64,000 nt of DNA, taken from positions 124,001-188,000 of the forward strand of contig JAKLII010000006.1 of NCBI GenBank assembly GCA_022709695.1, in the 5' to 3' direction. Origin of the DNA: Bacteroidota bacterium. Lineage in GTDB: Bacteria; Bacteroidota; Bacteroidia; Bacteroidales; SKPS01. Each line of letters starts with the position of its first letter. Positions within the stretch are counted from its first letter, which is position 1. The notes beneath the pieces are model-generated. The model did no database searches and was not told where the DNA came from. It worked only from the letters and a program-made list of their open reading frames with translations. Of the stretch, positions 7,704 to 15,933 are shown piece by piece. A program made the position numbers and the translations under genes.

Positions 7704-9239
7704 TTATTGTTGGGTTTGATTTTTTACATATGGTATTCTGTCATGTCTCGATATCTCATCTTTTTTAAGTTGGACGCTGAGTATAGCTTGTTGCATTTCT
7801 TTTGATTCTTTAATTTTCTCTTCTTTATATTCTTTTAGTTTAAGGGCATCACCACCGAATTTTTCAAAGAATTCTTTATTGGAAGTTGTACCATAAGATC
7901 TAGTTAGTGGATCTACCAATCTACCATCTTTATCAACAGCATCAACATGAAGATGTGCCGCATAATTTCCTCCTGTTTTACCACTCTTCCCAATGATCTG
8001 ACCCTCAAGAACTTTTTCACCCTTCTTAAATTCATTAATGGAACTTAAGTGTCCAAATCTAACTTTATCTCCATTTGAATATTCTATTACAACAAACTTC
8101 CCAATTCCATCTGCTTCTCCAGAAGAGACAACCACTCCATCACCAAAAGAGTACACATTAGTTCCTTCTTTTGCTCTGAAGTCAACTCCAAGATGAGGCG
8201 AAGAGCCAACGGACCTTATCTTAAAAAAATTTGATGTTACAACAATCAACATTCCATTAGACTCAGCTTGTTTTTGCTCTGTGGTTTTGGGAGGAAGATA
8301 TTGAATGCTTTCAAAGGCATAATTGTATTCTTGTCTTTTATGCCCTAGACTTTTTATGGCTTTTTGAATAAAACTTTTAACAATTTTTTTAACAACATGT
8401 TCATAATACAAAACTGTACCAAACAAAGGAGCTTCAAGAAGGCCATTTATATCTTTGTAAGTTAATGGACTACAGAAACCAAATCTATATGGTGTCATTG
8501 ATGGAACTTTGTAAAAAAAAGGATCCACCGCCAACCATCTCCCTACCCTCGGATCATAAATCCGGGCGCCGAAATCGTAGCTGTTACCGCTGCCTTTGAG
8601 CTCATCATCTTTCTCCATGCCATTAAACCCATACCGATACCCATCCGCTTCATACACCCGGCCGGGCATCTGGAAGCCAAAGGGGTAGTAATCGGTGGAT
8701 GAGAGGATTTCGGAGGTGTACCAGGCCACATGCCCCTGGTCTGAGATGTTTTCTACCGCAATCTTCCGGTCTGAGAAGGTGGTGAGTACGTTTCCTAAAT
8801 GGTTACTGAACTCGTACACCTTGTAGCCCAGGGTTTGGGTGTGGCGCAGAGTATCGTTTGTGAGCTGAGAAAGGGCTTCCGGCTGGGTAACCATGCCAAT
8901 CCTGGATGAACCATAAATGTTGAACTCACTGGCGGCAAAGGCGGTGCTGTTTGTTGGTTTGGTGTACACCGCTAGCACGTTTCCCTGGGCATCCCTTGCG
9001 TACCAGGTGATGGTCCATTCCTCTTCGTCAACCCAGTTTTTGGGCTTCTGTATTTTGGCAATCCGGTTTCCCATGGGATCGTAGCGAAAGGCGAGGTTGT
9101 AATCCTTCTTCGCCGGACTAAATATCACTTCGCTTACTTTGCCGGTTACGATCCAGAGGCTGCTAGCAACACCCTTGCCCACATTCATGTGCTGCTGGGT
9201 AGTGTTCGGGCAGGGGTGTGTCAGGACTGCACTGATCAT
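7704..9239 (-). CDS. Orphan RHS-core protein with C-terminal M23 (lysostaphin-type) peptidase
   Basis: A 511-residue protein. Residues about 50-268 are an RHS repeat-associated core (YDPMGNRIAKI, LGNVLTTFSDRK, DYYPFGFQMPGR, ARIYDPRVGRWLAVDP, ending YKDINGL). Residues about 340-445 are an M23 metallopeptidase domain with a complete active site: H349-x3-D353 for zinc, H397 in FGHL, and H429-x-H431. Such domains cut peptidoglycan peptide cross-links. The long YD-repeat shell and any secretion signal are missing and an in-frame TAA precedes the ATG, so this is an orphan effector cassette and not a full-length RHS toxin. The core is GC-richer than the AT-rich tail. Delivery would need recombination onto a full RHS gene or an unknown route. 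Confidence 0.88.
   Translation of the reverse strand: MISAVLTHPCPNTTQQHMNVGKGVASSLWIVTGKVSEVIFSPAKKDYNLAFRYDPMGNRIAKIQKPKNWVDEEEWTITWYARDAQGNVLAVYTKPTNSTAFAASEFNIYGSSRIGMVTQPEALSQLTNDTLRHTQTLGYKVYEFSNHLGNVLTTFSDRKIAVENISDQGHVAWYTSEILSSTDYYPFGFQMPGRVYEADGYRYGFNGMEKDDELKGSGNSYDFGARIYDPRVGRWLAVDPFFYKVPSMTPYRFGFCSPLTYKDINGLLEAPLFGTVLYYEHVVKKIVKSFIQKAIKSLGHKRQEYNYAFESIQYLPPKTTEQKQAESNGMLIVVTSNFFKIRSVGSSPHLGVDFRAKEGTNVYSFGDGVVVSSGEADGIGKFVVIEYSNGDKVRFGHLSSINEFKKGEKVLEGQIIGKSGKTGGNYAAHLHVDAVDKDGRLVDPLTRSYGTTSNKEFFEKFGGDALKLKEYKEEKIKESKEMQQAILSVQLKKDEISRHDRIPYVKNQTQQ
8623..8897 (-). repeat. RHS-core direct repeat, copy 1
   Basis: 275 nt that align without gaps to 10955..11229, with about 7 mismatches counted by eye (about 97% identity). 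It encodes the shared core from about SSRIGMVTQPEAL to GYRYGFNG. Similarity falls sharply on the effector side, immediately after the YGFNG codons. Confidence 0.92.
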
Positions 9240-9424
9240 TGCGGCTGGGTTTTAGAGGCTAATGTTTGGTTTCTGTAATCTTCACATCATCATCACGCAT
9301 CCTGAAACTGGTCGTAGAGATATTCTATCTATTAATGATTTCAGTTGCCTTTTCATTCATTAAAACAATAATGTAGATCTATGCGATGGATATTTTACTA
9401 AATATTTAAAGATGAATTCTATAA

Positions 9425-10012
9425 TTAATATAACTCTCTACGAATTAGCATTCCCTTGTTCCAATATTCCTTTTTGACTAACTGGCCGTTGTAGTTAAAA
9501 TATTCCCAGATTTGATCTTTTACAGAAATCATTTCTTGAATGCAAGTTACAAAAATCCCTATCTCCTTATCAATAATTGTGTCACACCTGATAGTATTTC
9601 TTAATCGGTGCGGATGTATTGAATCAGTCCAATAAAAACCTATTGAATCAACAATTCCATTTTCATAGTATGATACACAAGGTCCATAAAGATTTCCATT
9701 GATGTAATATTGAATTGATTTAAGTTGACCATTCTTGTAATATGTTTTAAGAAAACTATTTATGGTTTCTAAATTTTTTCCAAACGTAACCTGTTCTGAT
9801 TCTGATTTAATATTGCCTCCCTCAAGATAGAGAAATTTAATGTTTTGAAAGTGAAAAAAGAAAGTTGAATCTGGAATTCTAAGGTATGTTATTTGACTGT
9901 CGATTTGTACTAATCCTTCAATTGTATCAATATACACATTAGTTTCAATGGATACTTGACTTTTGGTAATACCATAAACAAAAATAAATACTGCAATAAC
10001 TAAATATTTCAT
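9425..10012 (-). CDS. Secreted MORN-like protein, candidate immunity/partner of the OmpA-tailed RHS protein
   Basis: A 195-residue protein with an N-terminal signal peptide (YLVIAVFIFVYGITKSQ) and C-terminal repeats of the YYKNGQLKS / YYENGIVDS / FNYNGQLVKKEYW type, which resemble the MORN-like YwqK antitoxin repeats. It starts 2 nt after the stop of the RHS-OmpA gene, the same arrangement as the lipoprotein after the first cassette. A periplasmic or outer-membrane protective role is inferred from position and signal peptide. The gene is very AT-rich. The following 9240-9424 stretch contains no gene that I can see. Confidence 0.72.
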   Translation of the reverse strand: MKYLVIAVFIFVYGITKSQVSIETNVYIDTIEGLVQIDSQITYLRIPDSTFFFHFQNIKFLYLEGGNIKSESEQVTFGKNLETINSFLKTYYKNGQLKSIQYYINGNLYGPCVSYYENGIVDSIGFYWTDSIHPHRLRNTIRCDTIIDKEIGIFVTCIQEMISVKDQIWEYFNYNGQLVKKEYWNKGMLIRRELY

Positions 10013-10014
10013 AA

Positions 10015-11337
10015 CTACTGAGTTTTTTGATAAGTTACCTCAATTTCTACTCTTCTATTTTGCTCTTTACCTGCTTGAGTATCATTTGATGCAACAGGGT
10101 TTACGTCACCGCGCCCTTCACAATTCAAAATCCTGTTTGCATCAATCCCATTATCAATTAAATACTTTTTCATAAAATCAGCCCGTTCTTGTGAAAGAGT
10201 TTTATTATAATCCACGTCACCAGTATTGTTCTCACTGCTGGTATACCCAAATATATTTATTTTAAGATCAGGATTTGTAATCAGAGAGGTCTTTAAGTTC
10301 TCTATTGTCTCATTAGACACACTAATAGGAATTGATTTATCATATGGGTATTGTATCGTATATGTTGGCTCTTTTTGTGTTAATTGAACAAGACTAGCTA
10401 GTTTTCCATATAATTCCTTTGCCCAACCCTGAGCCTTAATAAGACCTTTATTAAAAGCCCTATAGCCTTCGGCCATCGTACTCCGATATTCCCCTTTAAA
10501 CGTGCCTTGTGAATAATCAATAGTACCATCATCTTGAACAACGGGGTTTCGCAAATACACCCAAAGTTTTTCATATTCTGCCGGATCACTGTAAGTAACA
10601 CTTTCAATTGCATCAATGAATGCCGCTTGTTGCGAATAATCTAATTCGATAATTTGCATATCCCCACCTCGTCTGCGATTCTCATCTCGCATATATGGAT
10701 ATGGTATTCTAATAGCACAGTGGCCAGTATATTTATCCTGATCAAAAAAGCGAACAACGATTAGTTCTTCCAATCCATCCAAATCAATGGCCGATATCGG
10801 CTTATTGCCCGCAAATTGATATGAAGTATACCAAGGATATTCCTTAAACAACGGATCCACACTTAAAAACCTGCCAATCCGTGGGTTGTAGATGCGGAAG
10901 CCATAATCGTACACATTGCCTGTGCCGTAGGTTTCGGGGTCTTGCTCTTTACCGTTAAACCCATACCGATACCCATCCGCTTCATACACCCGGCCGGGCA
11001 TCTGGAAGCCAAAGGGGTAGTAATCGGTGGATGAGAGGATTTCGGAGGTGTACCAGGCCAAATGCCCCTGGTCTGAGATGTTTTCTACCGCAATCTTCCG
11101 GTCTGAGAAAGTGGTGAGTACGTTGCCTAAATGGTTACTGAACTCGTACACCTTGTAACCCAGGGTTTGGGTGTGGCGCAGAGTATCGTTTGTTAGCTGA
11201 GTAAGGGCTTCCGGTTGGGTAACCATGCCTATCCTTGAAGAGCTGTAGTTATAGAACTCGGTGGCCGAAAAACCCCTCCCCAACCCCTCCCCTAAAATGG
11301 GAGGGGCTTTTAACGCGTTGATGGCGGCACTTGGCAT
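10015..11337 (-). CDS. Orphan RHS-core protein with C-terminal OmpA-like domain
   Basis: A 440-residue protein. Residues about 30-188 are an RHS core nearly identical to the other cassette up to GYRYGFNG, then a different distal core (FRIYNPRIGRFLSVDPLF ... DLDGL). Residues about 190-320 are an unrecognised domain. Residues about 325-436 resemble the OmpA peptidoglycan-binding domain (INIFGYTSS, YNKTLSQERADFMKKYL, EQNRRVEIEV). The Asp of the usual G-H/Y-T-D motif is Ser here, although the Arg of LSQERA is kept. There is no signal peptide and no YD-repeat shell. The N-terminus (residues 10-18) is encoded by a G/C-rich stem-loop repeat. The frame stays open upstream into the end of the neighbouring T9SS gene, so the start is uncertain. 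Confidence 0.85.
   Translation of the reverse strand: MPSAAINALKAPPILGEGLGRGFSATEFYNYSSSRIGMVTQPEALTQLTNDTLRHTQTLGYKVYEFSNHLGNVLTTFSDRKIAVENISDQGHLAWYTSEILSSTDYYPFGFQMPGRVYEADGYRYGFNGKEQDPETYGTGNVYDYGFRIYNPRIGRFLSVDPLFKEYPWYTSYQFAGNKPISAIDLDGLEELIVVRFFDQDKYTGHCAIRIPYPYMRDENRRRGGDMQIIELDYSQQAAFIDAIESVTYSDPAEYEKLWVYLRNPVVQDDGTIDYSQGTFKGEYRSTMAEGYRAFNKGLIKAQGWAKELYGKLASLVQLTQKEPTYTIQYPYDKSIPISVSNETIENLKTSLITNPDLKINIFGYTSSENNTGDVDYNKTLSQERADFMKKYLIDNGIDANRILNCEGRGDVNPVASNDTQAGKEQNRRVEIEVTYQKTQ
10955..11229 (-). repeat. RHS-core direct repeat, copy 2
   Basis: Second copy of the 275-nt segment, 2,332 nt from copy 1 and in the same orientation. The copies could recombine to delete or exchange the intervening effector and partner genes. 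Confidence 0.92.
11270..11307. repeat. G/C-rich stem-loop repeat inside the RHS-OmpA gene start
   Basis: On the + strand: an 8-bp inverted repeat CCCCTCCC, 7-nt loop, GGGAGGGG, next to accCCTCCCCAA. It has the same architecture as the intergenic element at 59921..59960 (stem, then GGTTGGGG-GGGGT in the other orientation). Here it is translated as LGEGLGRG. Confidence 0.65.
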
Positions 11338-11369
11338 CGAGGCTGGGTTGGTGGGATACTCCGGTATCC

Positions 11370-13277
11370 TCAGATCCTGATAATCTTCTCAAGGAAGAGC
11401 ACCTTCCCTTCATTTCCGGTGATCATCAGCAGGTGGGTCCCCTGGGGGAGGTGGGCGGTGGAGAATGTAAGCGATTTGCGTCCCGGGGTCAGGTCCTCCT
11501 CCAGAAAGCGGTGCAGCAACTGTCCGGTTACGCTGCGGATTTCGATGGTAATGCGCTGTGCCTGATCAAGGGTAAAGTCCATGGCAAACAGATCGGTAAC
11601 CGGGTTTGGATAAAGGGTTGCCTCCAGGGCAGTGCTTTTTATCACCACAGGCTCCTCAGGGACGCCTGTCATCACCTCTGCAATCTGCGTGCTGAGGCGC
11701 TTGGCAAGGCCCACCTTGATGCCAAACATCCCCGCCACCCACACCTTGCCCGGCTCGTTGTATTTGCGTTGGTTTCCGGTATAATCGCCCCACCGCTCAT
11801 AGGTGCCCGAGAAGATGTTGATCAGCTCCTCCCCCTGTTTGATCACCACCCTTTCAGAATAGCCCCCGTTACCATCGTATGCGATCACGGATACCCCGGG
11901 CAGGATTGAATCTCCGGTGTGGTTAAAGCCGATGATAGCCTGCTGGCTGAAGCGTGAATTGCCACTGTAGGAGATATTGGGGTACCCGAATTCCATCTGA
12001 GGTTCTGTGATCAGTTTTCCCTTCAGTTCAGGCCTGCTGTTCACATTTTTAATAATTCCGTGGTATATTACTGCACTGCCTGTGGTGGTGTCGATGGTAT
12101 TGGCCACGAACTGGATGGTGTTGTTGCGCAGAAATCCTCCCAGCACCCGCGCGTCGTTTGTGGCCAGTTTGTCGTTGGATTTGGGCTGCTTTGCATCAGG
12201 AGGAGCTCCATACCCCGGATCGGCTTTCAGGCAGGTAATCTTCAGGTCGGCATCCTGCTTTTTGAGGTTTCCGGTGATTTCGAGGAGGAATACCGAATCG
12301 GAATAGAGGGTAAAATTTCGGTTTGAAAGGAGGTAGATATTGAGTCCTTCTAATGCTTCACCACCCTGTATCGGATTGATATTACGTATATTAACATTAT
12401 CGAATGCAATATCTTTCCAAAGTTTTGTTTCAAGTGAATCGCCGGCATAGCCGTTAAACTTATTCACCTGCCACACCACCGTCTGCCGGAAGGAGGTTTG
12501 CCAGGAGGTGCCGTAATTGAGGAGGTTTCCGGTGATGAACAGTTCATCGCGGGTAAGCGCTATGGACGGGAAATCGGTCCAGCTGGTATCGTTGAGGGGA
12601 TTACCGGGCAGGGTGTACAGGTTCCAGTCGCCCAGCATGTCGCTGGTTTTGGAAAAGGCTACGATGATGTTGGTTTTTTTTGAGGCATCGGCGCTGGAGC
12701 CTGCAAGGAACACCAGGATAAACCTGTCCTGATCAGGGTCGTACAGCAATTTCGGATCGTACTGGTGGGTCGAGATCCCTGCAAGGGTTGATGCGAACTT
12801 ATTCAGGGTAACCACCTTCATCAGCGAGTCGAGGGAAAGGTCGTAAAAACAGATATTGGTATTGATGGCAGAGATCAGCTGACCTCCGTTGGACACTGCC
12901 AGGGTATTGTCGTTCGGGGCGCTTCCTGAGTAGGCATTCCCCTGGAAATTGCGGTGCACCACCGGCGACGGTGCTTTTACCTGGTTCGTTTCCTGCATCC
13001 CTTTCCCGTCCTTTCCAGTGTTCTGCCTGCGTGGGAACCGCTGTGCACTCAGGGCTTTCAGCTCACTCAGGTAATAGCGGTAATCGGGATTGCCTTCGGT
13101 GATCCCATCGGTTTGCCTGAGCGTGAAGAGCCATTCGTCGGTAATGTCTGCGACCCTTACAGAACCATCGGGCTTGATATGGTACCGCTGGGTGGACCAG
13201 GTGGTTTCCTGTGCTCCGAGAAAGGCAAAACAGCCTGTTAACATCATTACTATCAGAAGTATAGATCCGGCTTTCAT
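11370..13277 (-). CDS. Secreted T9SS cargo protein, function unknown
   Basis: A 635-residue precursor with a signal peptide (MKAGSILLIVMMLTGCFAFLGAQ). The body has no domain I can name, although motifs such as YDPKLLYDPDQDRFILVFL and FPSIALTRDELFITGN resemble repeated beta-propeller blades. The last 75 or so residues are a type A T9SS sorting domain (LYPNPVTDLFAMDFTL ... GQLLHRF ... PQGTHLLMI), so the protein is likely exported through the outer membrane and attached to the surface or released. It is transcribed divergently from the propeller gene at 13391; the RHS-OmpA frame begins about 30 nt past its stop. Confidence 0.85.
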   Translation of the reverse strand: MKAGSILLIVMMLTGCFAFLGAQETTWSTQRYHIKPDGSVRVADITDEWLFTLRQTDGITEGNPDYRYYLSELKALSAQRFPRRQNTGKDGKGMQETNQVKAPSPVVHRNFQGNAYSGSAPNDNTLAVSNGGQLISAINTNICFYDLSLDSLMKVVTLNKFASTLAGISTHQYDPKLLYDPDQDRFILVFLAGSSADASKKTNIIVAFSKTSDMLGDWNLYTLPGNPLNDTSWTDFPSIALTRDELFITGNLLNYGTSWQTSFRQTVVWQVNKFNGYAGDSLETKLWKDIAFDNVNIRNINPIQGGEALEGLNIYLLSNRNFTLYSDSVFLLEITGNLKKQDADLKITCLKADPGYGAPPDAKQPKSNDKLATNDARVLGGFLRNNTIQFVANTIDTTTGSAVIYHGIIKNVNSRPELKGKLITEPQMEFGYPNISYSGNSRFSQQAIIGFNHTGDSILPGVSVIAYDGNGGYSERVVIKQGEELINIFSGTYERWGDYTGNQRKYNEPGKVWVAGMFGIKVGLAKRLSTQIAEVMTGVPEEPVVIKSTALEATLYPNPVTDLFAMDFTLDQAQRITIEIRSVTGQLLHRFLEEDLTPGRKSLTFSTAHLPQGTHLLMITGNEGKVLFLEKIIRI

Positions 13278-13344
13278 AGAAATAACGGTATTACAGTTAT
13301 CATGGAATGGCTGTGTAAAGATAGTGCAAACCGAAACAACTTCC

Positions 13345-13374
13345 TCGATAAATCAGCTAAAAGGCATATATTTG
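13345..13374 (+). promoter_or_regulatory. Candidate promoter of the Asp-box T9SS gene
   Basis: TATATTTG (13367..13374) matches the Bacteroidota -7 consensus TAnnTTTG. The triplet 19 nt upstream is TCG instead of TTG, and the leader would be only about 10 nt, so this is a moderate candidate. Confidence 0.4.
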
Positions 13375-13390
13375 CTGCAAATTTTCAGAG

Positions 13391-15931
13391 ATGAGAGCTA
13401 TTGTCTGGATGGGATTTCTCATGCTTACCACCCTGGTATGCCAGGGGCAGGAGTGGGTGAGGATGATGGGAGATACCAGTTATGGTTTTTTTGAGATCAG
13501 GGAAGAATTTGAGAGATATCTTTCTGACAAGGACCTGAGCGGGAGGGTCGCCGGCAGGAAGCAGTTTGACCGGTATTCCTTTTTCACCGACAGCCGTGTG
13601 GATGAGCGTGGGCGATTCGGACGTCCTGAGGGCACATGGACTGAATATGCACGGCTGATGAAGGAGAAAAAAGAGGGGAAATATTCGCAGGCTGCCAACT
13701 GGTCGCCGGTAGGCCCTTTTGTGGTGCCACAGGACGGTCCCGGAATGGGGCGCATCAACTGCATCGCCTTTCACCCCGTCAATACACAGGTAATGTATGC
13801 CGGAGCAGCTTCGGGTGGCGTGTGGAAAACCACCAACGGAGGCAGTTACTGGAACCCGGTATCTGATTATATTGCCTCCCTGGGGATCTCCTCCATCGTC
13901 ATCGATCATCAGAACCCCGAGGTGCTGTATGCTGCCACCGGCGATTTTGATCATTCTGATACCTATTCGGTGGGTGTGCTCAAATCGACTGACGGCGGGA
14001 GCACCTGGAATACCACCGGACTGAGCTGGACTGTGCAGAACCAGCGGCGCATCTCCAAACTGCTCATCCATCCCACCAACCCGCAGGTTCTGTATGCTGC
14101 CACCACCATTGGGCTTTACAAAACCACCAACGGCGGATTGAACTGGGCAGTGGTAAGATCAGGGTCCATTGGTGATGTGGCCTTCAAACCGGGCAACCCT
14201 TCGGTGGTATATGCGGTGGTAAACACCAAGGTATGGTGTTCACTCGACGACGGAGCCACCTTCAGCCTCATCTCGTTCCTCTACAACCAGACGGTGGGAA
14301 GGGCAAAAATTGCAGTAACCCCGGCAGACTCCAACTACGTGTACCTGCTCACCTCCACCAGCAGTGAATCGGGGTTCGAAGGGCTGTACCGGTCAACCGA
14401 CGGCGGCACTACCTTCACCACCATGTCCACCTCCCCCAATGTTCTGGGTTATGCCACCGACGGCAACACCACCAGTGGTATCGCATGGTACTGTATGGGT
14501 CTGGCTGTGTCGCCGGTGAATAAAAACGAGGTCTTCGCAGCGTGTGTCAACATCTGGCGCACCACCAACGGAGGAAATTCGTGGGGCATCAGGGCGCATT
14601 GGTATGGTGATGAGGGACTCCCCTATGTGCATGCCGACATCCATGACATGGTGTACCACCCGGTAACGGGTGCGCTGTTCGTGTGCTCAGACGGAGGGAT
14701 TGATATAAGCACCAACAGCGGTGCCTCGTTCCAGCAACTGAACGACGGGCTGATGATCGGACAGGTGTACCGGATCGGCGTATCGAAACAGGACCACCGA
14801 AGGATCATAGGAGGATGGCAGGACAATGGGACCTTCTTGATGAACAACACCTTATGGAAACACATGCTGGGCGGTGACGGCATGGAATGCATCATCAGCC
14901 CCGTGAACTACAACTACATGTACGGCGAGATGCAGTACGGAAAGATCCACAGAACCACCAATGGCGGCAACAACTGGGAGAATATCTCCGACGATATCGG
15001 GGAGGAAGGGTACTGGGTAACCCCGGTGGTGATGCATCCCACTTCACACAATACCCTCCTGGCAGGATATGCCAATATTTACCGGACCACAAACTACGGA
15101 AACTCCTGGACGCAGATTTCTTCCTTTACCGGCACCGGATACTACGACAAATTCAGATCCATCGCATACGCCCCGTCGAACCCCCAGTACATCTATGCCG
15201 CCACATACGACCGGATCTACAGGTCAGTGAACGGAGGCACCACCTGGACGCAGATCAACAACAACCTCCCCTCGGGCCCTATCAGCTACATTGCCGTGCA
15301 TCCAAACCAGCCCCTGCAGGTTGCCGTTACCTACGGAGGGTTTCTCTCCAACAGCAAAGTATTCTACAGCAACAACGGCGGCAATAGCTGGGTGAACTAT
15401 TCGGCCACCCTGGCAAATCTTCCGGTCAACTGCGTGATCTTCGACAAAAACACCCCCGGAGCCCTGTATATCGGAATGGACGTGGGGGTATTCTACCGCG
15501 ACAGCACCCTATCCACATGGATCCCGTTCTTCGACGGACTCCCCAACGTAAAGATTGCCGAAATGGAAATCCACTACGACAGCCACAGGCTGATTGCTGC
15601 CACCTTCGGCAGAGGTATCTGGTGGAGCGATACCTATGACTGGCTGAACCAGATCAACGAGTTCAGCGCAGGAGACCAGGCAGCCTTTACCATCTATCCG
15701 AATCCCTGTGCTGACTTCTGCAAAGTGACCCTGAACTCACCGGAGCTGCGTATGAAACGCATCAGGATTTTCAGTTCCGACGGCCGGCTGGTGTACGATC
15801 ATTCCCTGACGGACCCTGCTGCCCATTTTACCCTTGAAGCACCCGCCCTGCTGTCTCCGGGAATCTATCTGCTGTCGCTGGAAACGCAGAACGGAAAAAT
15901 GACATCGGGAAGAATGGTGATTTCCCGCTAA
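13391..15931 (+). CDS. Secreted Asp-box/BNR beta-propeller protein with T9SS sorting domain
   Basis: An 846-residue precursor: signal peptide (MRAIVWMGFLMLTTLVCQGQ), then about eleven repeats of the K/R-S/T-T-x-G-G-x-x-W type (KTTNGGSYW, KSTDGGSTW, KTTNGGLNW, RTTNGGNSW, RTTNGGNNW, RSVNGGTTW, SNNGGNSW), as in sortilin/Vps10-like propellers. It ends in a T9SS type A domain starting FTIYPNPCADF. Such propellers are structural or binding modules; glycosidase activity should not be assumed. The stop is 2 nt before the M16 peptidase gene, so the two are probably co-transcribed. It shares architecture with the protein at 20575..23436. Confidence 0.9.
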   Translation: MRAIVWMGFLMLTTLVCQGQEWVRMMGDTSYGFFEIREEFERYLSDKDLSGRVAGRKQFDRYSFFTDSRVDERGRFGRPEGTWTEYARLMKEKKEGKYSQAANWSPVGPFVVPQDGPGMGRINCIAFHPVNTQVMYAGAASGGVWKTTNGGSYWNPVSDYIASLGISSIVIDHQNPEVLYAATGDFDHSDTYSVGVLKSTDGGSTWNTTGLSWTVQNQRRISKLLIHPTNPQVLYAATTIGLYKTTNGGLNWAVVRSGSIGDVAFKPGNPSVVYAVVNTKVWCSLDDGATFSLISFLYNQTVGRAKIAVTPADSNYVYLLTSTSSESGFEGLYRSTDGGTTFTTMSTSPNVLGYATDGNTTSGIAWYCMGLAVSPVNKNEVFAACVNIWRTTNGGNSWGIRAHWYGDEGLPYVHADIHDMVYHPVTGALFVCSDGGIDISTNSGASFQQLNDGLMIGQVYRIGVSKQDHRRIIGGWQDNGTFLMNNTLWKHMLGGDGMECIISPVNYNYMYGEMQYGKIHRTTNGGNNWENISDDIGEEGYWVTPVVMHPTSHNTLLAGYANIYRTTNYGNSWTQISSFTGTGYYDKFRSIAYAPSNPQYIYAATYDRIYRSVNGGTTWTQINNNLPSGPISYIAVHPNQPLQVAVTYGGFLSNSKVFYSNNGGNSWVNYSATLANLPVNCVIFDKNTPGALYIGMDVGVFYRDSTLSTWIPFFDGLPNVKIAEMEIHYDSHRLIAATFGRGIWWSDTYDWLNQINEFSAGDQAAFTIYPNPCADFCKVTLNSPELRMKRIRIFSSDGRLVYDHSLTDPAAHFTLEAPALLSPGIYLLSLETQNGKMTSGRMVISR

Positions 15932-15933
15932 CG

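Noticed and set aside
13391-15931. Annotation as a sialidase because of BNR repeats
   Set aside because: Asp-box repeats alone do not give sialidase activity; the Arg triad and FRIP motif were not seen.
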